From Mesorhizobium sp. M1E.F.Ca.ET.045.02.1.1 (GTDB lineage Bacteria > Pseudomonadota > Alphaproteobacteria > Rhizobiales > Rhizobiaceae), in assembly GCF_003952485.1 (NCBI RefSeq), contig NZ_CP034447.1, forward strand, positions 2,046,001 to 2,110,000: DNA of 64,000 nucleotides, written 5' to 3'. Shown piece after piece: positions 50,118-59,449 of the stretch. Below the pieces are notes generated by a model, which had not been told where the DNA came from, did not search any database, and saw nothing but the letters and a program-made list of their open reading frames with translations. The position numbers and the translations under genes are program-made. Numbering within the stretch: position 1 is the stretch's first letter; every line of letters begins with the position of its first letter.

Positions 50118-50166
50118 TACGCAATTCCGGACGGAAAACCGTTACACACTTTTCCTGGAATTGCTC
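50118..50166. repeat. Palindromic repeat family E, copy 3
   Basis: ACGCAATTCCGGACGG ... TTTTCCTGGAATTGCTCT, the 49-bp hairpin unit, between the two YCII genes. Confidence 0.87.
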
Positions 50167-50244
50167 TGGGCCGGATCGCCGGCGGGCAGCCGGCTGCCGC
50201 CGTTGCCCGGCGAATGTCATTATCGCAATCACGGGAAGAACACG

Positions 50245-50601
50245 ATGAAATATCTTTGTCTCGTCTATCACGAGGAAGAAAAGCTCCACGCCCTGTCGCG
50301 CGGCGAGGCGGCAAAGCTCGACGCCGATTCGCTCGCCTACGACAGAGAACTGGAAAAGAAGGGCTACCTGATCGCGGCGCAGGCGCTGCAATCGGTAAAG
50401 ACGGCCAAGACCGTGCGCCGGCGCAAGGGCAGGAAGCTCGTCACCGACGGGCCGTTCGCCGAGACCAAGGAACAGTTGCTCGGCTTCGTCATGATCGAAG
50501 CGGCGGACCTCGACGAGGCGCTGGACATCGCCGCCGGGATTCCGCTCGCCGAGCTCGGCACCGTCGAAGTCAGGGCCATCTACGACATACCGGGGTCATG
50601 A
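50245..50601 (+). CDS. YCII-related domain protein, copy 2
   Basis: A 118-residue paralogue of the preceding gene, with MKYLCLVYHEEEKLHA, KLVTDGPFAETKEQLLGF and EVRAIYDIPGS. Roughly two-thirds of positions match, with no length difference. It starts at 50245 after GGGAAGAAC. A tandem duplication with a family E repeat between the copies. Confidence 0.9.
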   Translation: MKYLCLVYHEEEKLHALSRGEAAKLDADSLAYDRELEKKGYLIAAQALQSVKTAKTVRRRKGRKLVTDGPFAETKEQLLGFVMIEAADLDEALDIAAGIPLAELGTVEVRAIYDIPGS

Positions 50602-50769
50602 TGCCAGCGTGTGGCGATTGCGCAGGCCTTTGTCCTGCTGGATGCCGGCCGAAACCGCTGCACGCTTTTGGCCGACATGCATTAGGAGTTTCTTCATCGC
50701 CGCAACTGTCGCGTGTTGAAGCGATGCCACACTTCTCCTATCGTTGCCGGGTTTTCGGGGGAATTCGGC

Positions 50770-51300
50770 ATGCCTTTCCTGATCGCTATCCTTGGCGTGC
50801 TCGGCGCCGCGGCCATCTGGTGGTACCGGATGAAGGCCATGAACGAGGCCGCGCGCGAGGTCGCTGACGTCGTCGGGCGCGTGCAGGGCAACATCCGCCG
50901 CAAGAAGCTGCGCAAGCAGGCAGCACTCTCGCCGCTGACGGCGATCGACGACCCCGTCGTGGCGGCCGCGACGCTGATCACCGCGATCGTTTCGGAACAT
51001 GGTCCGATCCTGCCGGGGCGCGAGGCCGCGCTGCGGGAGGTGATTGCTGGAATTGCGGACAGCCGGAAAAAGACCGACGAGGCCGTCGTCTACGCCAAAT
51101 GGGCCGCCGCGCAGATCGACGACACGACGATCGTCATCGACAAGCTGGCGCCGTTCCTGCGCGAGCGCCTCGATCCGCATGAGCGGAACGATCTGCTCAG
51201 GATGCTGAACCGCGTGGCGCAGGGTGGCGAGCAACGGCTGCGGATCGCCGACCAGCGGATGCTGAGGTTGCGGCAGAAGCTGGGTTTCGAGGTGAATTGA
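50770..51300 (+). CDS. Hypothetical membrane-anchored protein
   Basis: A 176-residue protein with an N-terminal anchor (MPFLIAILGVLGAAAIWWY) followed by mostly helical, charged sequence: NIRRKKLRKQAALSPLTAID and VVAAATLITAIVSEHGPI resemble the all-helical TerB/DjlA-type N-terminal region, but the match is loose. It is preceded by TTCGGGGGAATTC. Function unknown. Confidence 0.72.
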   Translation: MPFLIAILGVLGAAAIWWYRMKAMNEAAREVADVVGRVQGNIRRKKLRKQAALSPLTAIDDPVVAAATLITAIVSEHGPILPGREAALREVIAGIADSRKKTDEAVVYAKWAAAQIDDTTIVIDKLAPFLRERLDPHERNDLLRMLNRVAQGGEQRLRIADQRMLRLRQKLGFEVN

Positions 51301-51356
51301 GCTGAAGCTGTGGCGGCCGGATCGCCTGCCTTCGTGATTGGCCGAAACGCCCCTCA

Positions 51357-51542
51357 CGTCGTCATTCTATGGCGGAGCAAGGAGCGAAGCGACGTGGCGC
51401 AGACCATAGAATCCATTCCGTTACCTATAGGCGTTGCAGCGATGCAGAATTCTGCTCCGCTGCACCCTACGATCAAAGTCACGGAATGGATCCTCGGGTC
51501 TTCGCGTCCGCTTCGCTCCCGCTCCGCCCGTGGATGACGACG
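51357..51542. repeat. Large imperfect palindrome, family H
   Basis: CGTCGTCATTCTATGGCGGA ... ATAGAATCCATTCCGT on the left faces ACGGAATGGATCCTCGGG ... GCTCCGCCCGTGGATGACGACG on the right. One copy only. It fills the gap between two convergent genes. Confidence 0.75.
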
Positions 51543-51572
51543 CCGTGTTAGGCCTCGGCCAATTGTGAGACG

Positions 51573-52829
51573 CTAGATCGCTTCGCCCTTGAGCAGCCTT
51601 GGCGTGTCGCCCGACAGGCCCGAGGCTTGGCGGATGAAGAAATCCTTGAGCCCGGGCATCCGTTCGACAAGGCCGAGGCCGATGTCGCGCACGGCGCGCA
51701 GCGGGCCGATGTCGTTGGAGAACAGCCGGTTCAGCACGTCGGTGGTGATGCCCATCTGCAGCGTGTCGAAGCGGCGCCACTGCTGGTAGCGCTCGAGCAC
51801 GTCGAGCGCGCCGATGTCCTGGCCTAGCCGGTCGGCCTCGACCACCACTTCGGCAAGTGCCGCGACATCCTTGAAGCCGAGATTGAGGCCCTGGCCGGCG
51901 ATCGGATGGATGCCGTGGGCGGCGTCGCCGGCCAGCGCGATGCGCGGCGCCACGAAGGCGCGGGCAAGGGTCAACCCGAGCGGCCAGGCGCGGGGCTTGT
52001 CGGCGACGCGGATCTCGCCGAGCTTCAAGCTGAAGCGCTGTTCCAGCTCGTGCTCGAAGACGAACTCTTCACCATCGACGAGTTTTTGCGCGTCTTCCGT
52101 GCGCTCGGTCCAGACGATCGACGAGCGGTTCGTCCCGTCCTTGCCGGGTTTCAGCGGCAGCGTGGCGAAGGGGCCGGCCGGCAGAAAATGTTCCTCGGCG
52201 CGGCCATTGTGAGGACGCTCGTGCGCCACCGTGCAGACGATGCCGGACTGGCCGTATTCCCATTTCACCGTCTTGATGCCGGCCATGTCGCGCAGCTTCG
52301 AGTTGACGCCGTCGGCGGCAATCAGCAGCCGCGCCTTCAGCGCGGCGCCATCGGCCAGATGCACGGTGACGCCGGTGCCGCTGGTGTCGAAACCGCTGAC
52401 GGCCATGCCCTCGATGATGTCGATGCCGAGCTTTTCGGCGCGCCGCCGCAGCGCCCCGTTGAGCTCCCGGTTGGCGACCATATGCGCGAAGGGCTCGCCG
52501 GGCGCCACCTCGCCGTCGAAGGTCAAAAACACCGGGCGCACCGGATCGGCGGCGCGCGAATCGGTGATGATCATCTCGGTGATCGCCTGCGCCTCCGGCG
52601 CGATCTCTTCCCAGACGCCGAGCTGTTCCAGCATGCGGCAGGCCGCGGCGGCGATGGCCGAGGCGCGGCCGTCCTTCTGCCAGACGTCGGCGGGAGCGGC
52701 GTCGACAACGGCGACGGCAAGGCTCGGGCGCGCCTGCTTCATCGACACGGCGGTGGCCAGGCCGACATAGCCGGCGCCCGCCACCAGCACGTCCAGCGAG
52801 GCTTCGCCTGCTTCATCCGCCTTGACCAT
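51573..52829 (-). CDS. UbiH/UbiF-family FAD-dependent hydroxylase
   Basis: A 418-residue flavin monooxygenase of the ubiquinone-biosynthesis hydroxylase family. It has the FAD motif VLVAGAGYVGLATAVSMKQ, LLIAADGVNSKLRD and the second FAD motif IALAGDAAHGIHPIAGQGLN. It probably hydroxylates a benzoquinol ring of ubiquinone (UbiH, UbiI or UbiF position not decided). Start at 52829 after AGGAAAGTGG. The 3' end faces the palindromic repeat. Confidence 0.9.
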   Translation of the reverse strand: MVKADEAGEASLDVLVAGAGYVGLATAVSMKQARPSLAVAVVDAAPADVWQKDGRASAIAAAACRMLEQLGVWEEIAPEAQAITEMIITDSRAADPVRPVFLTFDGEVAPGEPFAHMVANRELNGALRRRAEKLGIDIIEGMAVSGFDTSGTGVTVHLADGAALKARLLIAADGVNSKLRDMAGIKTVKWEYGQSGIVCTVAHERPHNGRAEEHFLPAGPFATLPLKPGKDGTNRSSIVWTERTEDAQKLVDGEEFVFEHELEQRFSLKLGEIRVADKPRAWPLGLTLARAFVAPRIALAGDAAHGIHPIAGQGLNLGFKDVAALAEVVVEADRLGQDIGALDVLERYQQWRRFDTLQMGITTDVLNRLFSNDIGPLRAVRDIGLGLVERMPGLKDFFIRQASGLSGDTPRLLKGEAI

Positions 52830-52936
52830 GCCACTTTCCTTTCGCGGCTTGCGGCCGCAGCGGCGGCCATAGCAGCTTGACTGCCTGCCTGTCCTGTCCG
52901 AAACCGGCCATGTCACATCTTTGAAGGACGTGGAAC

Positions 52937-53800
52937 ATGACGGCGGCCATGGACGAACTCCTCGACATTCTCGACCTCGAGCAGCTCGAACACAACCTGT
53001 ATCGTGGTCGCAGCCCAAAGCTGGACTGGCAGCGGGTGTTCGGCGGCCAGACCATCGCCCAGGCGCTGGTCGCCGCCCAGCGCACGGTCGAGCCCGAGCG
53101 CCACGTGCACTCGCTGCACGGCTATTTCATGCGGCCGGGCGATACCAAGGTGCCGATCGTCTACGAGGTCGACCGCATCCGCGACGGCGGCTCCTTCACC
53201 ACGCGCCGGGTGGTGGCGATCCAGCATGGCCAGGCGATCTTCTCGCTGGAGGCCTCGTTCCAGCAGGACGAAGTGGGGCTGGAGCATCAACTGCCGATGC
53301 CGCGCGACGTGCCGGCGCCCGACACGCTTTTGTCGCAGCGCGAGCTTTTGGGCAAATTCGGCGGGGCTGTGCCGGAAGGCATCAAGCGCTATTGGGAGCG
53401 CGACCGGCCGATCGAGATGAAGCCGGTGATGCTGAAGCACTATACCAGCCGCGAGAAGCTGGAGCCGGAGCAGAACATCTGGATCCGCACCACCGGTCCG
53501 GTGCCGGAGGACCGCGCCACGCAGGCGGCCGTGCTCGCCTATCTCTCCGACATGACGCTGCTCGATACCTCGACTTTCGCGCATGGTCGCGCCATTTTCG
53601 ATCGCGACATCCAGGCGGCCAGCCTCGACCATGCGATGTGGTTCCACCGCAGCCATTCGCTGGACGACTGGATCCTCTACACGCAGGACAGCCCCTCGAC
53701 GCAAGGCTCGCGCGGTTTCACCCGCGGATCGCTGTTCGCGCGCGACGGGACCCTGATCGCCTCGGTCGCCCAGGAAGGCCTCATCCGGCTGCGGCGCTGA
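52937..53800 (+). CDS. tesB: Acyl-CoA thioesterase II
   Basis: Hydrolyses medium- to long-chain acyl-CoA to free fatty acid and CoA. The 287-residue protein has two hotdog domains: DWQRVFGGQTIAQALVAAQR early and SLDHAMWFHRSHSLDDWILY with the catalytic Asp region later. Length normal. It diverges from the hydroxylase gene at 52829. Confidence 0.93.
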   Translation: MTAAMDELLDILDLEQLEHNLYRGRSPKLDWQRVFGGQTIAQALVAAQRTVEPERHVHSLHGYFMRPGDTKVPIVYEVDRIRDGGSFTTRRVVAIQHGQAIFSLEASFQQDEVGLEHQLPMPRDVPAPDTLLSQRELLGKFGGAVPEGIKRYWERDRPIEMKPVMLKHYTSREKLEPEQNIWIRTTGPVPEDRATQAAVLAYLSDMTLLDTSTFAHGRAIFDRDIQAASLDHAMWFHRSHSLDDWILYTQDSPSTQGSRGFTRGSLFARDGTLIASVAQEGLIRLRR

Positions 53801-53928
53801 ACAGGCCAAACTCTCTTCCGCCGTGGGCGCGCCCTTCGTCGCGCAAAAGAAATCCGCCTGGCCTGATTTTACGCGGAATTCTTGCGTCAACCCACTGCCG
53901 CTGCCCACAGTTGCGCCATAGGCTTGCG

Positions 53929-53961
53929 AAATAGGCATTTTTGAAAATTTGCCTATTTTTT
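53929..53961 (+). terminator. Probable terminator after tesB
   Basis: Stem AATAGGCA (53930-53937) and TGCCTATT (53950-53957) then TTTT. The T run and short stem suggest an intrinsic terminator, but an operator role for glnK is also possible because the next TGCCT...AGGCA repeat (53950-53970) overlaps it. Confidence 0.55.
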
Positions 53962-54053
53962 AATCAGGCAGCCAACCGTCGCTTTGGGCAGTCACTGGTT
54001 CCGGCAGCGCCGTTCCCTTTGTTTACAACAGGTTAACGCCCTGCTTCGGCAAT

Positions 54054-54069
54054 TGGCATGAAGTTTGAA
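54054..54069 (+). promoter_or_regulatory. Sigma-54-like promoter of glnK-amtB
   Basis: TGGCAT-GAAGT-TTGAA fits the -24/-12 form TGGCAC-N5-TTGCA (the -12 GC is GA here). It lies about 85 bp upstream of glnK, which is nitrogen-regulated through NtrC in related bacteria. Confidence 0.55.
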
Positions 54070-54147
54070 TCCTGTTCGGCACTCTCCGGCTCTCCTCGGG
54101 ATCGGTGAAGGTGTGCAAACGCGGGGGACCGCAACAGCAAAGGGTGA

Positions 54148-54492
<345 letters not shown>

Positions 54493-54523
54493 GCGGCGAC
54501 CAGCTATTCCAACGGAGAGTTCA

Positions 54524-55873
54524 ATGAACATACCTTCCACCTTGAAGACGACGGGACGCGCGGCCGCGCTCGGTGCGCTCGCTCTCGCAGTATTCGGCAC
54601 CGTCGCCGCCTTCGCGCAGGAAGCGGCTCCGGCAGCGCCGGCCGCACCTGCCGCGCCGACCCCGGTCCTCGACACCGGCAACACCGCCTGGATGCTGACC
54701 TCGACGGCGCTGGTGCTGATGATGACCATTCCGGGCCTGGCGCTGTTCTACGGCGGCATGGTGCGCAAGAAGAACGTGCTCGCCACCATCATGCAGAGCT
54801 TTGCCATCACCTGCCTGGTGACGGTGCTGTGGTTCATGTTCGGCTATTCGCTGGCCTTCTCCGACGGCGGCGCCACGAACGCCTATCTCGGCGGCTTCTC
54901 GAAATTCTTCCATCACGGCATCACCACCTCGACGCTGTGGCTGCCGGGCGTGGCGAACATTCCCGAATTCGTCTTCTCGATGTTCCAGTTGACCTTCGCC
55001 ATCATCACGCCGGCGCTGATCGCCGGCGCCTTCGCCGAGCGCATGAAGTTCTCGGCGCTGCTGATCTTCATGGGCCTGTGGCTGGTCTTCGTCTATGCGC
55101 CGATCGCGCACTGGGTGTGGGGCGGCGGCTTCCTCGGTTCGGCCGGCGTTCTCGACTTTGCCGGCGGCACGGTCGTCCACATCAACGCCGGTGTCGCGGG
55201 CCTGGTCTGCGCGCTCGTCCTCGGCAAGCGCGAGGGCTACGGCACCACCAACATGGCACCGCATAACCTCGTCTATTCGGTGATCGGCGCCTCGCTGCTG
55301 TGGGTCGGCTGGTTCGGCTTCAACGCGGGTTCCGAGCTCGCCGCCGACGGCCTCGCGGGTGCGGCGATGATGAACACGCAGGTTGCCACCGCCGCCGCGG
55401 CGCTGGCCTGGATGTTCGCCGAATGGATCGTCGCCAAGAAGCCCTCGGTGCTCGGCATCATCTCGGGCGCCGTCGCCGGCCTGGTCGCGGTGACGCCGGC
55501 TTCCGGCTTCGTCAACCCGACCGGCGCGTTCATCATCGGCATCGTCGCCGGCGTGCTCTGCTACATCTCGGCCGTCAAGGTGAAGCACATGTTCGGCTAT
55601 GACGACTCGCTCGATGCCTTCGGCGTGCACGGCGTCGGCGGCGTCATCGGTGCGCTGCTCACCGGCGCGCTCGCCGATCCGGAGATCAACGCGCTCGGCA
55701 AGGGCGCTTCGGTCGTCACGCAGGTCTACGGCATCGTCTTCACCATCCTGTGGACGGCGATCGCCACCTTCGTGATCCTCTTCATCGTCAAGGCGCTGGT
55801 CGGCCTGCGTCCGAGCAGCCAGGAAGAGGTCGAGGGTCTCGACGTCACCCAGCACGGCGAAGTGGTGCCGTAA
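54524..55873 (+). CDS. amtB: Ammonium transporter AmtB
   Basis: Trimeric inner-membrane ammonium channel controlled by GlnK. The 449-residue protein has a cleavable signal (AVFGTVAAFAQE) and an Ala/Pro linker. Eleven helices follow, with GLALFYGGMVRKKNVLATIM, FAERMKFSALLIFMGLWL, HINAGVAGLVCALVLGKREG and the pore-histidine segment HGVGGVIGALLTGALADPEI. Length normal. Confidence 0.97.
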   Translation: MNIPSTLKTTGRAAALGALALAVFGTVAAFAQEAAPAAPAAPAAPTPVLDTGNTAWMLTSTALVLMMTIPGLALFYGGMVRKKNVLATIMQSFAITCLVTVLWFMFGYSLAFSDGGATNAYLGGFSKFFHHGITTSTLWLPGVANIPEFVFSMFQLTFAIITPALIAGAFAERMKFSALLIFMGLWLVFVYAPIAHWVWGGGFLGSAGVLDFAGGTVVHINAGVAGLVCALVLGKREGYGTTNMAPHNLVYSVIGASLLWVGWFGFNAGSELAADGLAGAAMMNTQVATAAAALAWMFAEWIVAKKPSVLGIISGAVAGLVAVTPASGFVNPTGAFIIGIVAGVLCYISAVKVKHMFGYDDSLDAFGVHGVGGVIGALLTGALADPEINALGKGASVVTQVYGIVFTILWTAIATFVILFIVKALVGLRPSSQEEVEGLDVTQHGEVVP

Positions 55874-55879
55874 GGCCGG

Positions 55880-56035
55880 CTTTGCCAAAGGGCCGGCGGA
55901 TCCTCCTCCCGCCGGCCCGAATATCAACGAAAGCCGTGCAGCGGTTTTCTGGAGTTACTCCAAGATCCCGTCGTGACGCTCTCGAAAGGGGCTCACGCCT
56001 TGAGGCCCGGAAGATCTTCCGGGCCTCCTTTTTTT
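55880..56035 (+). ncRNA. Possible 3'UTR-derived small RNA after amtB
   Basis: About 155 nt. A 10-bp GC stem GGGCCGGCGG (55890-55899) and CCGCCGGCCC (55909-55918) exposes the loop ATCCTCCTC, which carries CCTCCT complementary to Shine-Dalgarno sequence. A strong intrinsic terminator ends the stretch. Three copies of the self-complementary GCCGGC permit alternative folds. Rhizobial small RNAs with CCUCC loops exist, but no promoter was identified here. Confidence 0.4.
56002..56035 (+). terminator. Strong rho-independent terminator
   Basis: GAGGCCCGGAAG-ATCTTCC-like stem GAGGCCCGGAAGATCTTCCG followed by GGCCTCCTTTTTTT. Long perfect stem and a 7-T run, downstream of amtB and before the small periplasmic protein gene. 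Confidence 0.93.
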
Positions 56036-56166
56036 GCGTGGCGTCAGGCGGATTTCAATCACATTCACTTGATCGCGCCGGTATGAAACGTTGGGCTTTG
56101 TGGTTCCGTACTGAGAGAACGACCGCCAAGGAGGCGCTCGCCAAACAAGAGGGAAGGAACCAACCA

Positions 56167-56442
56167 ATGAAATTCAAGACTATCTTCCTGGGAGCAATGG
56201 CTCTGTCGATGGTCAGCGGAGTGGCACTTGCTGGCGCGCTCGACGAGCCTGACAACATGGCGCCGTTCTTCACCGATTCCAGCATGAAGACCATGAAATC
56301 CGAAGCCGACTTCAAGGCGGCCTGGGCCTCGACGGCGAAGGACAAACAGGACGCCATGATGAAGGAGTGCCAGGACGCGGCGATGAGCAAGCCCCACGCC
56401 GAATTCTGCGCCAACCTGATGATGTACGCCGGTCACAAGTAG
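56167..56442 (+). CDS. Small periplasmic hypothetical protein
   Basis: A 91-residue protein with a signal peptide (IFLGAMALSMVSGVALAGA) and a charged, methionine-rich mature part with two conserved-looking cysteines (MMKECQDAAM, FCANLMMY). The start at 56167 follows GAGGGAAGG. No known family recognised. A GC-rich palindrome lies downstream. Confidence 0.75.
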   Translation: MKFKTIFLGAMALSMVSGVALAGALDEPDNMAPFFTDSSMKTMKSEADFKAAWASTAKDKQDAMMKECQDAAMSKPHAEFCANLMMYAGHK

Positions 56443-56499
56443 TTCTGCGGGAGATCGGGTCCTGACGGGCCTGATCGTTTCGTCATTCAAGCAGAAAAA

Positions 56500-56523
56500 T
56501 GGCGGGCCGCCAGGCCCGCCATC
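56500..56523. terminator. GC-rich palindrome, weak terminator
   Basis: ATGGCGGGC-CGCCAG-GCCCGCCAT with a run of A on its 5' side. It would terminate leftward transcription better than rightward transcription. Confidence 0.5.
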
Positions 56524-56572
56524 CTTGTCTCTACCTATTTGACTGTGCGCCATCGTCGGTAAAAAGCCATGG

Positions 56573-56587
56573 TTAATGCGGCCTTAA
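56573..56587 (+). promoter_or_regulatory. CtrA-type site upstream of ftsK
   Basis: TTAATGCGGCCTTAA, the full TTAA-N7-TTAA form followed by C, about 82-96 bp upstream of the ftsK start. CtrA is the cell-cycle regulator of alphaproteobacteria, and division genes are known CtrA targets in Caulobacter and Sinorhizobium. Confidence 0.6.
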
Positions 56588-56668
56588 CCTTCCCCCCGAT
56601 AGTCTGGCAGCCGAATCTCCCGGCATGCGCCACGCATCCGGCCAGGCACTGACTTACGGGGAAGAGGC

Positions 56669-59323
56669 ATGCGTTCAGGCGCTTCAGCACCGCTCGCGCT
56701 GACCGATACGGGGCACGGCATCCAGGCATTCGCACGGCGCCAGGTCGGGCGGCTGGTCGGCGCCGGCCTGTTCGTGTTCACCGCTTTCGGCGTCGCCAGC
56801 CTCGCCACCTGGAACGTCGCCGATCCGAGCTTCTCGCACGCCACCAACAACATCGTCACCAACGCCATGGGCTATGCCGGCGCGGTGTTTTCCGACCTCG
56901 CCATGCAGTTCTTCGGCCTTGCCGCCGTCGCCGGCCTGGTACCGGCGGTGGTCTGGGGTTTTCTTCTCTTTTCCGCGCGCGGCGTCGACAGGCTGCCGAA
57001 ACGCGGGCTTGCCTGGTTCGGCTATGCGCTGCTCGCGGCGGCCATCGCCGGTTGCGTGACGCCGCCCAACACCTGGCCGCTGCCCACCGGCCTTGGCGGC
57101 GTGTTCGGCGACATGGTGCTGAAGATCCCGGGGATCGCCGTCGGCGGCTATCCGAAGGGCCTTTTCGCCACCATGATCGCCGTCGTGCTTGCCGCGCCGG
57201 CGCTCTGGCTGTTCGCCTATGGCTCGGCGCTGATTTCGCGCAAGAACGGCTTTGCGGTCATGGAGCGGGCCGCCCAGCCCGATCCGCGCGAGCAGGACGA
57301 CCTGCTGTTCAGCGAGGATGACGACGAAGGCGACGAAGGCATATTGGCGCTCGGCGCCATCACCCATTGGTGGCTGTCGTTCCGCGCCTTCCTGCACCGC
57401 CGCGCCGCGCGCCGCAGGCAGGAGCGCGACGAGTTCGAGCCGCAGATGGAACCGCGGGCCAGTGCCTGGCGCCGCGCCGCCGAACGGGTCGAATCGGCCG
57501 AGTTCGCCGAGGCCCGGATGAGCCCCGGCGGCCGCGCCCGCGTCGAGCCGGAATTCTTCGCCGCCATGGTCAACGACCGCAGCGCCTCGGTCGATCCGGT
57601 CGACGACGATGACTTCGCCGACGAAGAGGAAGAGGCCGACCTCGACGATTTCGACGACGAGCAGCCTGTGCAGCGCCGCGCCAACGTGCGCAACTTCCGC
57701 TCGGACGCGGCGACCCGCGTACAGGCGCCGGCGCCCCGCCCGGCTCCGGGTGCGCGCGTCCAGCGCGAAGCGCAGACGTCATTGATCGGCTCGGATAAAT
57801 TCGAGATGCCGTCGCTGCATTTCCTGTCCGAGCCGAAGAATGTCGCGCGCGACCCGAGCCTGTCGAAGGACGCGCTCGAGCAGAATGCGCGCCTGCTCGA
57901 AGGCGTGCTCGAGGATTTCGGCGTCAAGGGCGAGATCATCCATGTCCGCCCCGGCCCGGTCGTCACGCTCTACGAGCTCGAGCCCGCGCCCGGCATCAAA
58001 TCCTCGCGCGTCATCGGTCTCTCCGACGACATCGCCCGCTCGATGAGCGCGATCGCCTGCCGCGTCGCCGTCGTGCCCGGCCGCAACGCGATCGGCATCG
58101 AATTGCCGAACGCCAAGCGCGAGACGGTGTATCTGCGGGAAATCATGGCAAGCCGCGACTTCGAGACGACGAAGGCCAAGCTGGCGCTGGCGCTCGGCAA
58201 GACGATCAATGGCGAGGCGGTCATCGTCGACATCGCCAAGATGCCGCACGTGCTGGTCGCCGGCACCACCGGCTCGGGCAAGTCGGTCGCCATCAACACC
58301 ATGATCCTGTCGCTGCTCTACCGGCTGACGCCGCAGGAATGCCGGCTGATCATGATCGACCCGAAGATGCTCGAACTCTCGGTCTATGACGGCATCCCGC
58401 ACCTTCTGACGCCGGTGGTCACCGATCCGAAGAAGGCGGTGGTGGCGCTGAAGTGGACCGTGCGCGAGATGGAGGACCGCTACCGCAAGATGTCCAAGGT
58501 CGGCGTGCGCAACATCGACGGCTTCAACGCGCGCGTCCAACAGGCCGAGAAGAAGGGCGAAAAAATCTCGCGGACGGTGCAGACCGGCTTCGACCGCCAG
58601 ACCGGCGAGGCGATCTACGAGACGGAGGATCTCGATCTCGAGCCGATGCCTTATATCGTCGTCATCATCGACGAGATGGCCGACCTGATGATGGTGGCCG
58701 GCAAGGATATCGAAGGCGCGGTGCAGCGCCTGGCGCAGATGGCGCGCGCCGCCGGCATCCATGTCATAATGGCGACGCAACGTCCCTCGGTCGACGTCAT
58801 CACCGGCACCATCAAGGCCAATTTCCCGACCCGCATCTCCTTCCAGGTGACGTCGAAGATCGACAGCCGCACGATCCTGGGCGAGCAGGGCGCGGAGCAA
58901 CTGCTCGGCATGGGCGACATGCTCTACATGGCCGGCGGCGGCCGCATCCAGCGCGTCCACGGCCCCTTCGTCTCGGACGACGAGGTCGAGCGGATCGTCG
59001 GACATCTCAAGCTGCAGGGCGTGCCCGAATATCTCGACGCCATCACCGAGGACGATGAGGAAGACGATGAGGACGGCGCCTCGGGCAGGGGCGGCGGTGG
59101 TGGCGGCAATTTCGAGGATTCCGACGATCCCTATGACCAGGCGGTGGCGGTGGTGCTGCGCGACGGCAAGGCCTCGACCAGCTACATCCAGCGCCGGCTC
59201 GGCATCGGCTACAATCGCGCCGCCTCGATCATCGAGAAGATGGAGAAAGAAGGCATTGTCGGCCCGGCCAACCATGCCGGCAAACGCGAGATCCTGGTGC
59301 CGACTGACGAGGATAAGTTCTAG
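56669..59323 (+). CDS. ftsK: DNA translocase FtsK
   Basis: Pumps chromosome ends and links segregation to division. The 884-residue protein has an N-terminal membrane domain (four helices), a Pro/Glu/Arg-rich acidic linker (about residues 210-380), the motor domain with Walker [17 protein letters not shown], Walker B-type [17 protein letters not shown] and a C-terminal gamma winged-helix domain ([20 protein letters not shown]). Length is normal for alphaproteobacterial FtsK. Confidence 0.97.
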   Translation: MRSGASAPLALTDTGHGIQAFARRQVGRLVGAGLFVFTAFGVASLATWNVADPSFSHATNNIVTNAMGYAGAVFSDLAMQFFGLAAVAGLVPAVVWGFLLFSARGVDRLPKRGLAWFGYALLAAAIAGCVTPPNTWPLPTGLGGVFGDMVLKIPGIAVGGYPKGLFATMIAVVLAAPALWLFAYGSALISRKNGFAVMERAAQPDPREQDDLLFSEDDDEGDEGILALGAITHWWLSFRAFLHRRAARRRQERDEFEPQMEPRASAWRRAAERVESAEFAEARMSPGGRARVEPEFFAAMVNDRSASVDPVDDDDFADEEEEADLDDFDDEQPVQRRANVRNFRSDAATRVQAPAPRPAPGARVQREAQTSLIGSDKFEMPSLHFLSEPKNVARDPSLSKDALEQNARLLEGVLEDFGVKGEIIHVRPGPVVTLYELEPAPGIKSSRVIGLSDDIARSMSAIACRVAVVPGRNAIGIELPNAKRETVYLREIMASRDFETTKAKLALALGKTINGEAVIVDIAKMPHVLVAGTTGSGKSVAINTMILSLLYRLTPQECRLIMIDPKMLELSVYDGIPHLLTPVVTDPKKAVVALKWTVREMEDRYRKMSKVGVRNIDGFNARVQQAEKKGEKISRTVQTGFDRQTGEAIYETEDLDLEPMPYIVVIIDEMADLMMVAGKDIEGAVQRLAQMARAAGIHVIMATQRPSVDVITGTIKANFPTRISFQVTSKIDSRTILGEQGAEQLLGMGDMLYMAGGGRIQRVHGPFVSDDEVERIVGHLKLQGVPEYLDAITEDDEEDDEDGASGRGGGGGGNFEDSDDPYDQAVAVVLRDGKASTSYIQRRLGIGYNRAASIIEKMEKEGIVGPANHAGKREILVPTDEDKF

Positions 59324-59449
59324 CGCGGCTTGCCGGCAACTTTGAACCTTCCGGCGCGTTCATGCGACGGAGCCGTCGCGACCCGCCAAACTTAGGCCCA
59401 ACTGGGGGTCCAGAGACTGCGACGACACGAATCACAGGAAGTGACCGGC

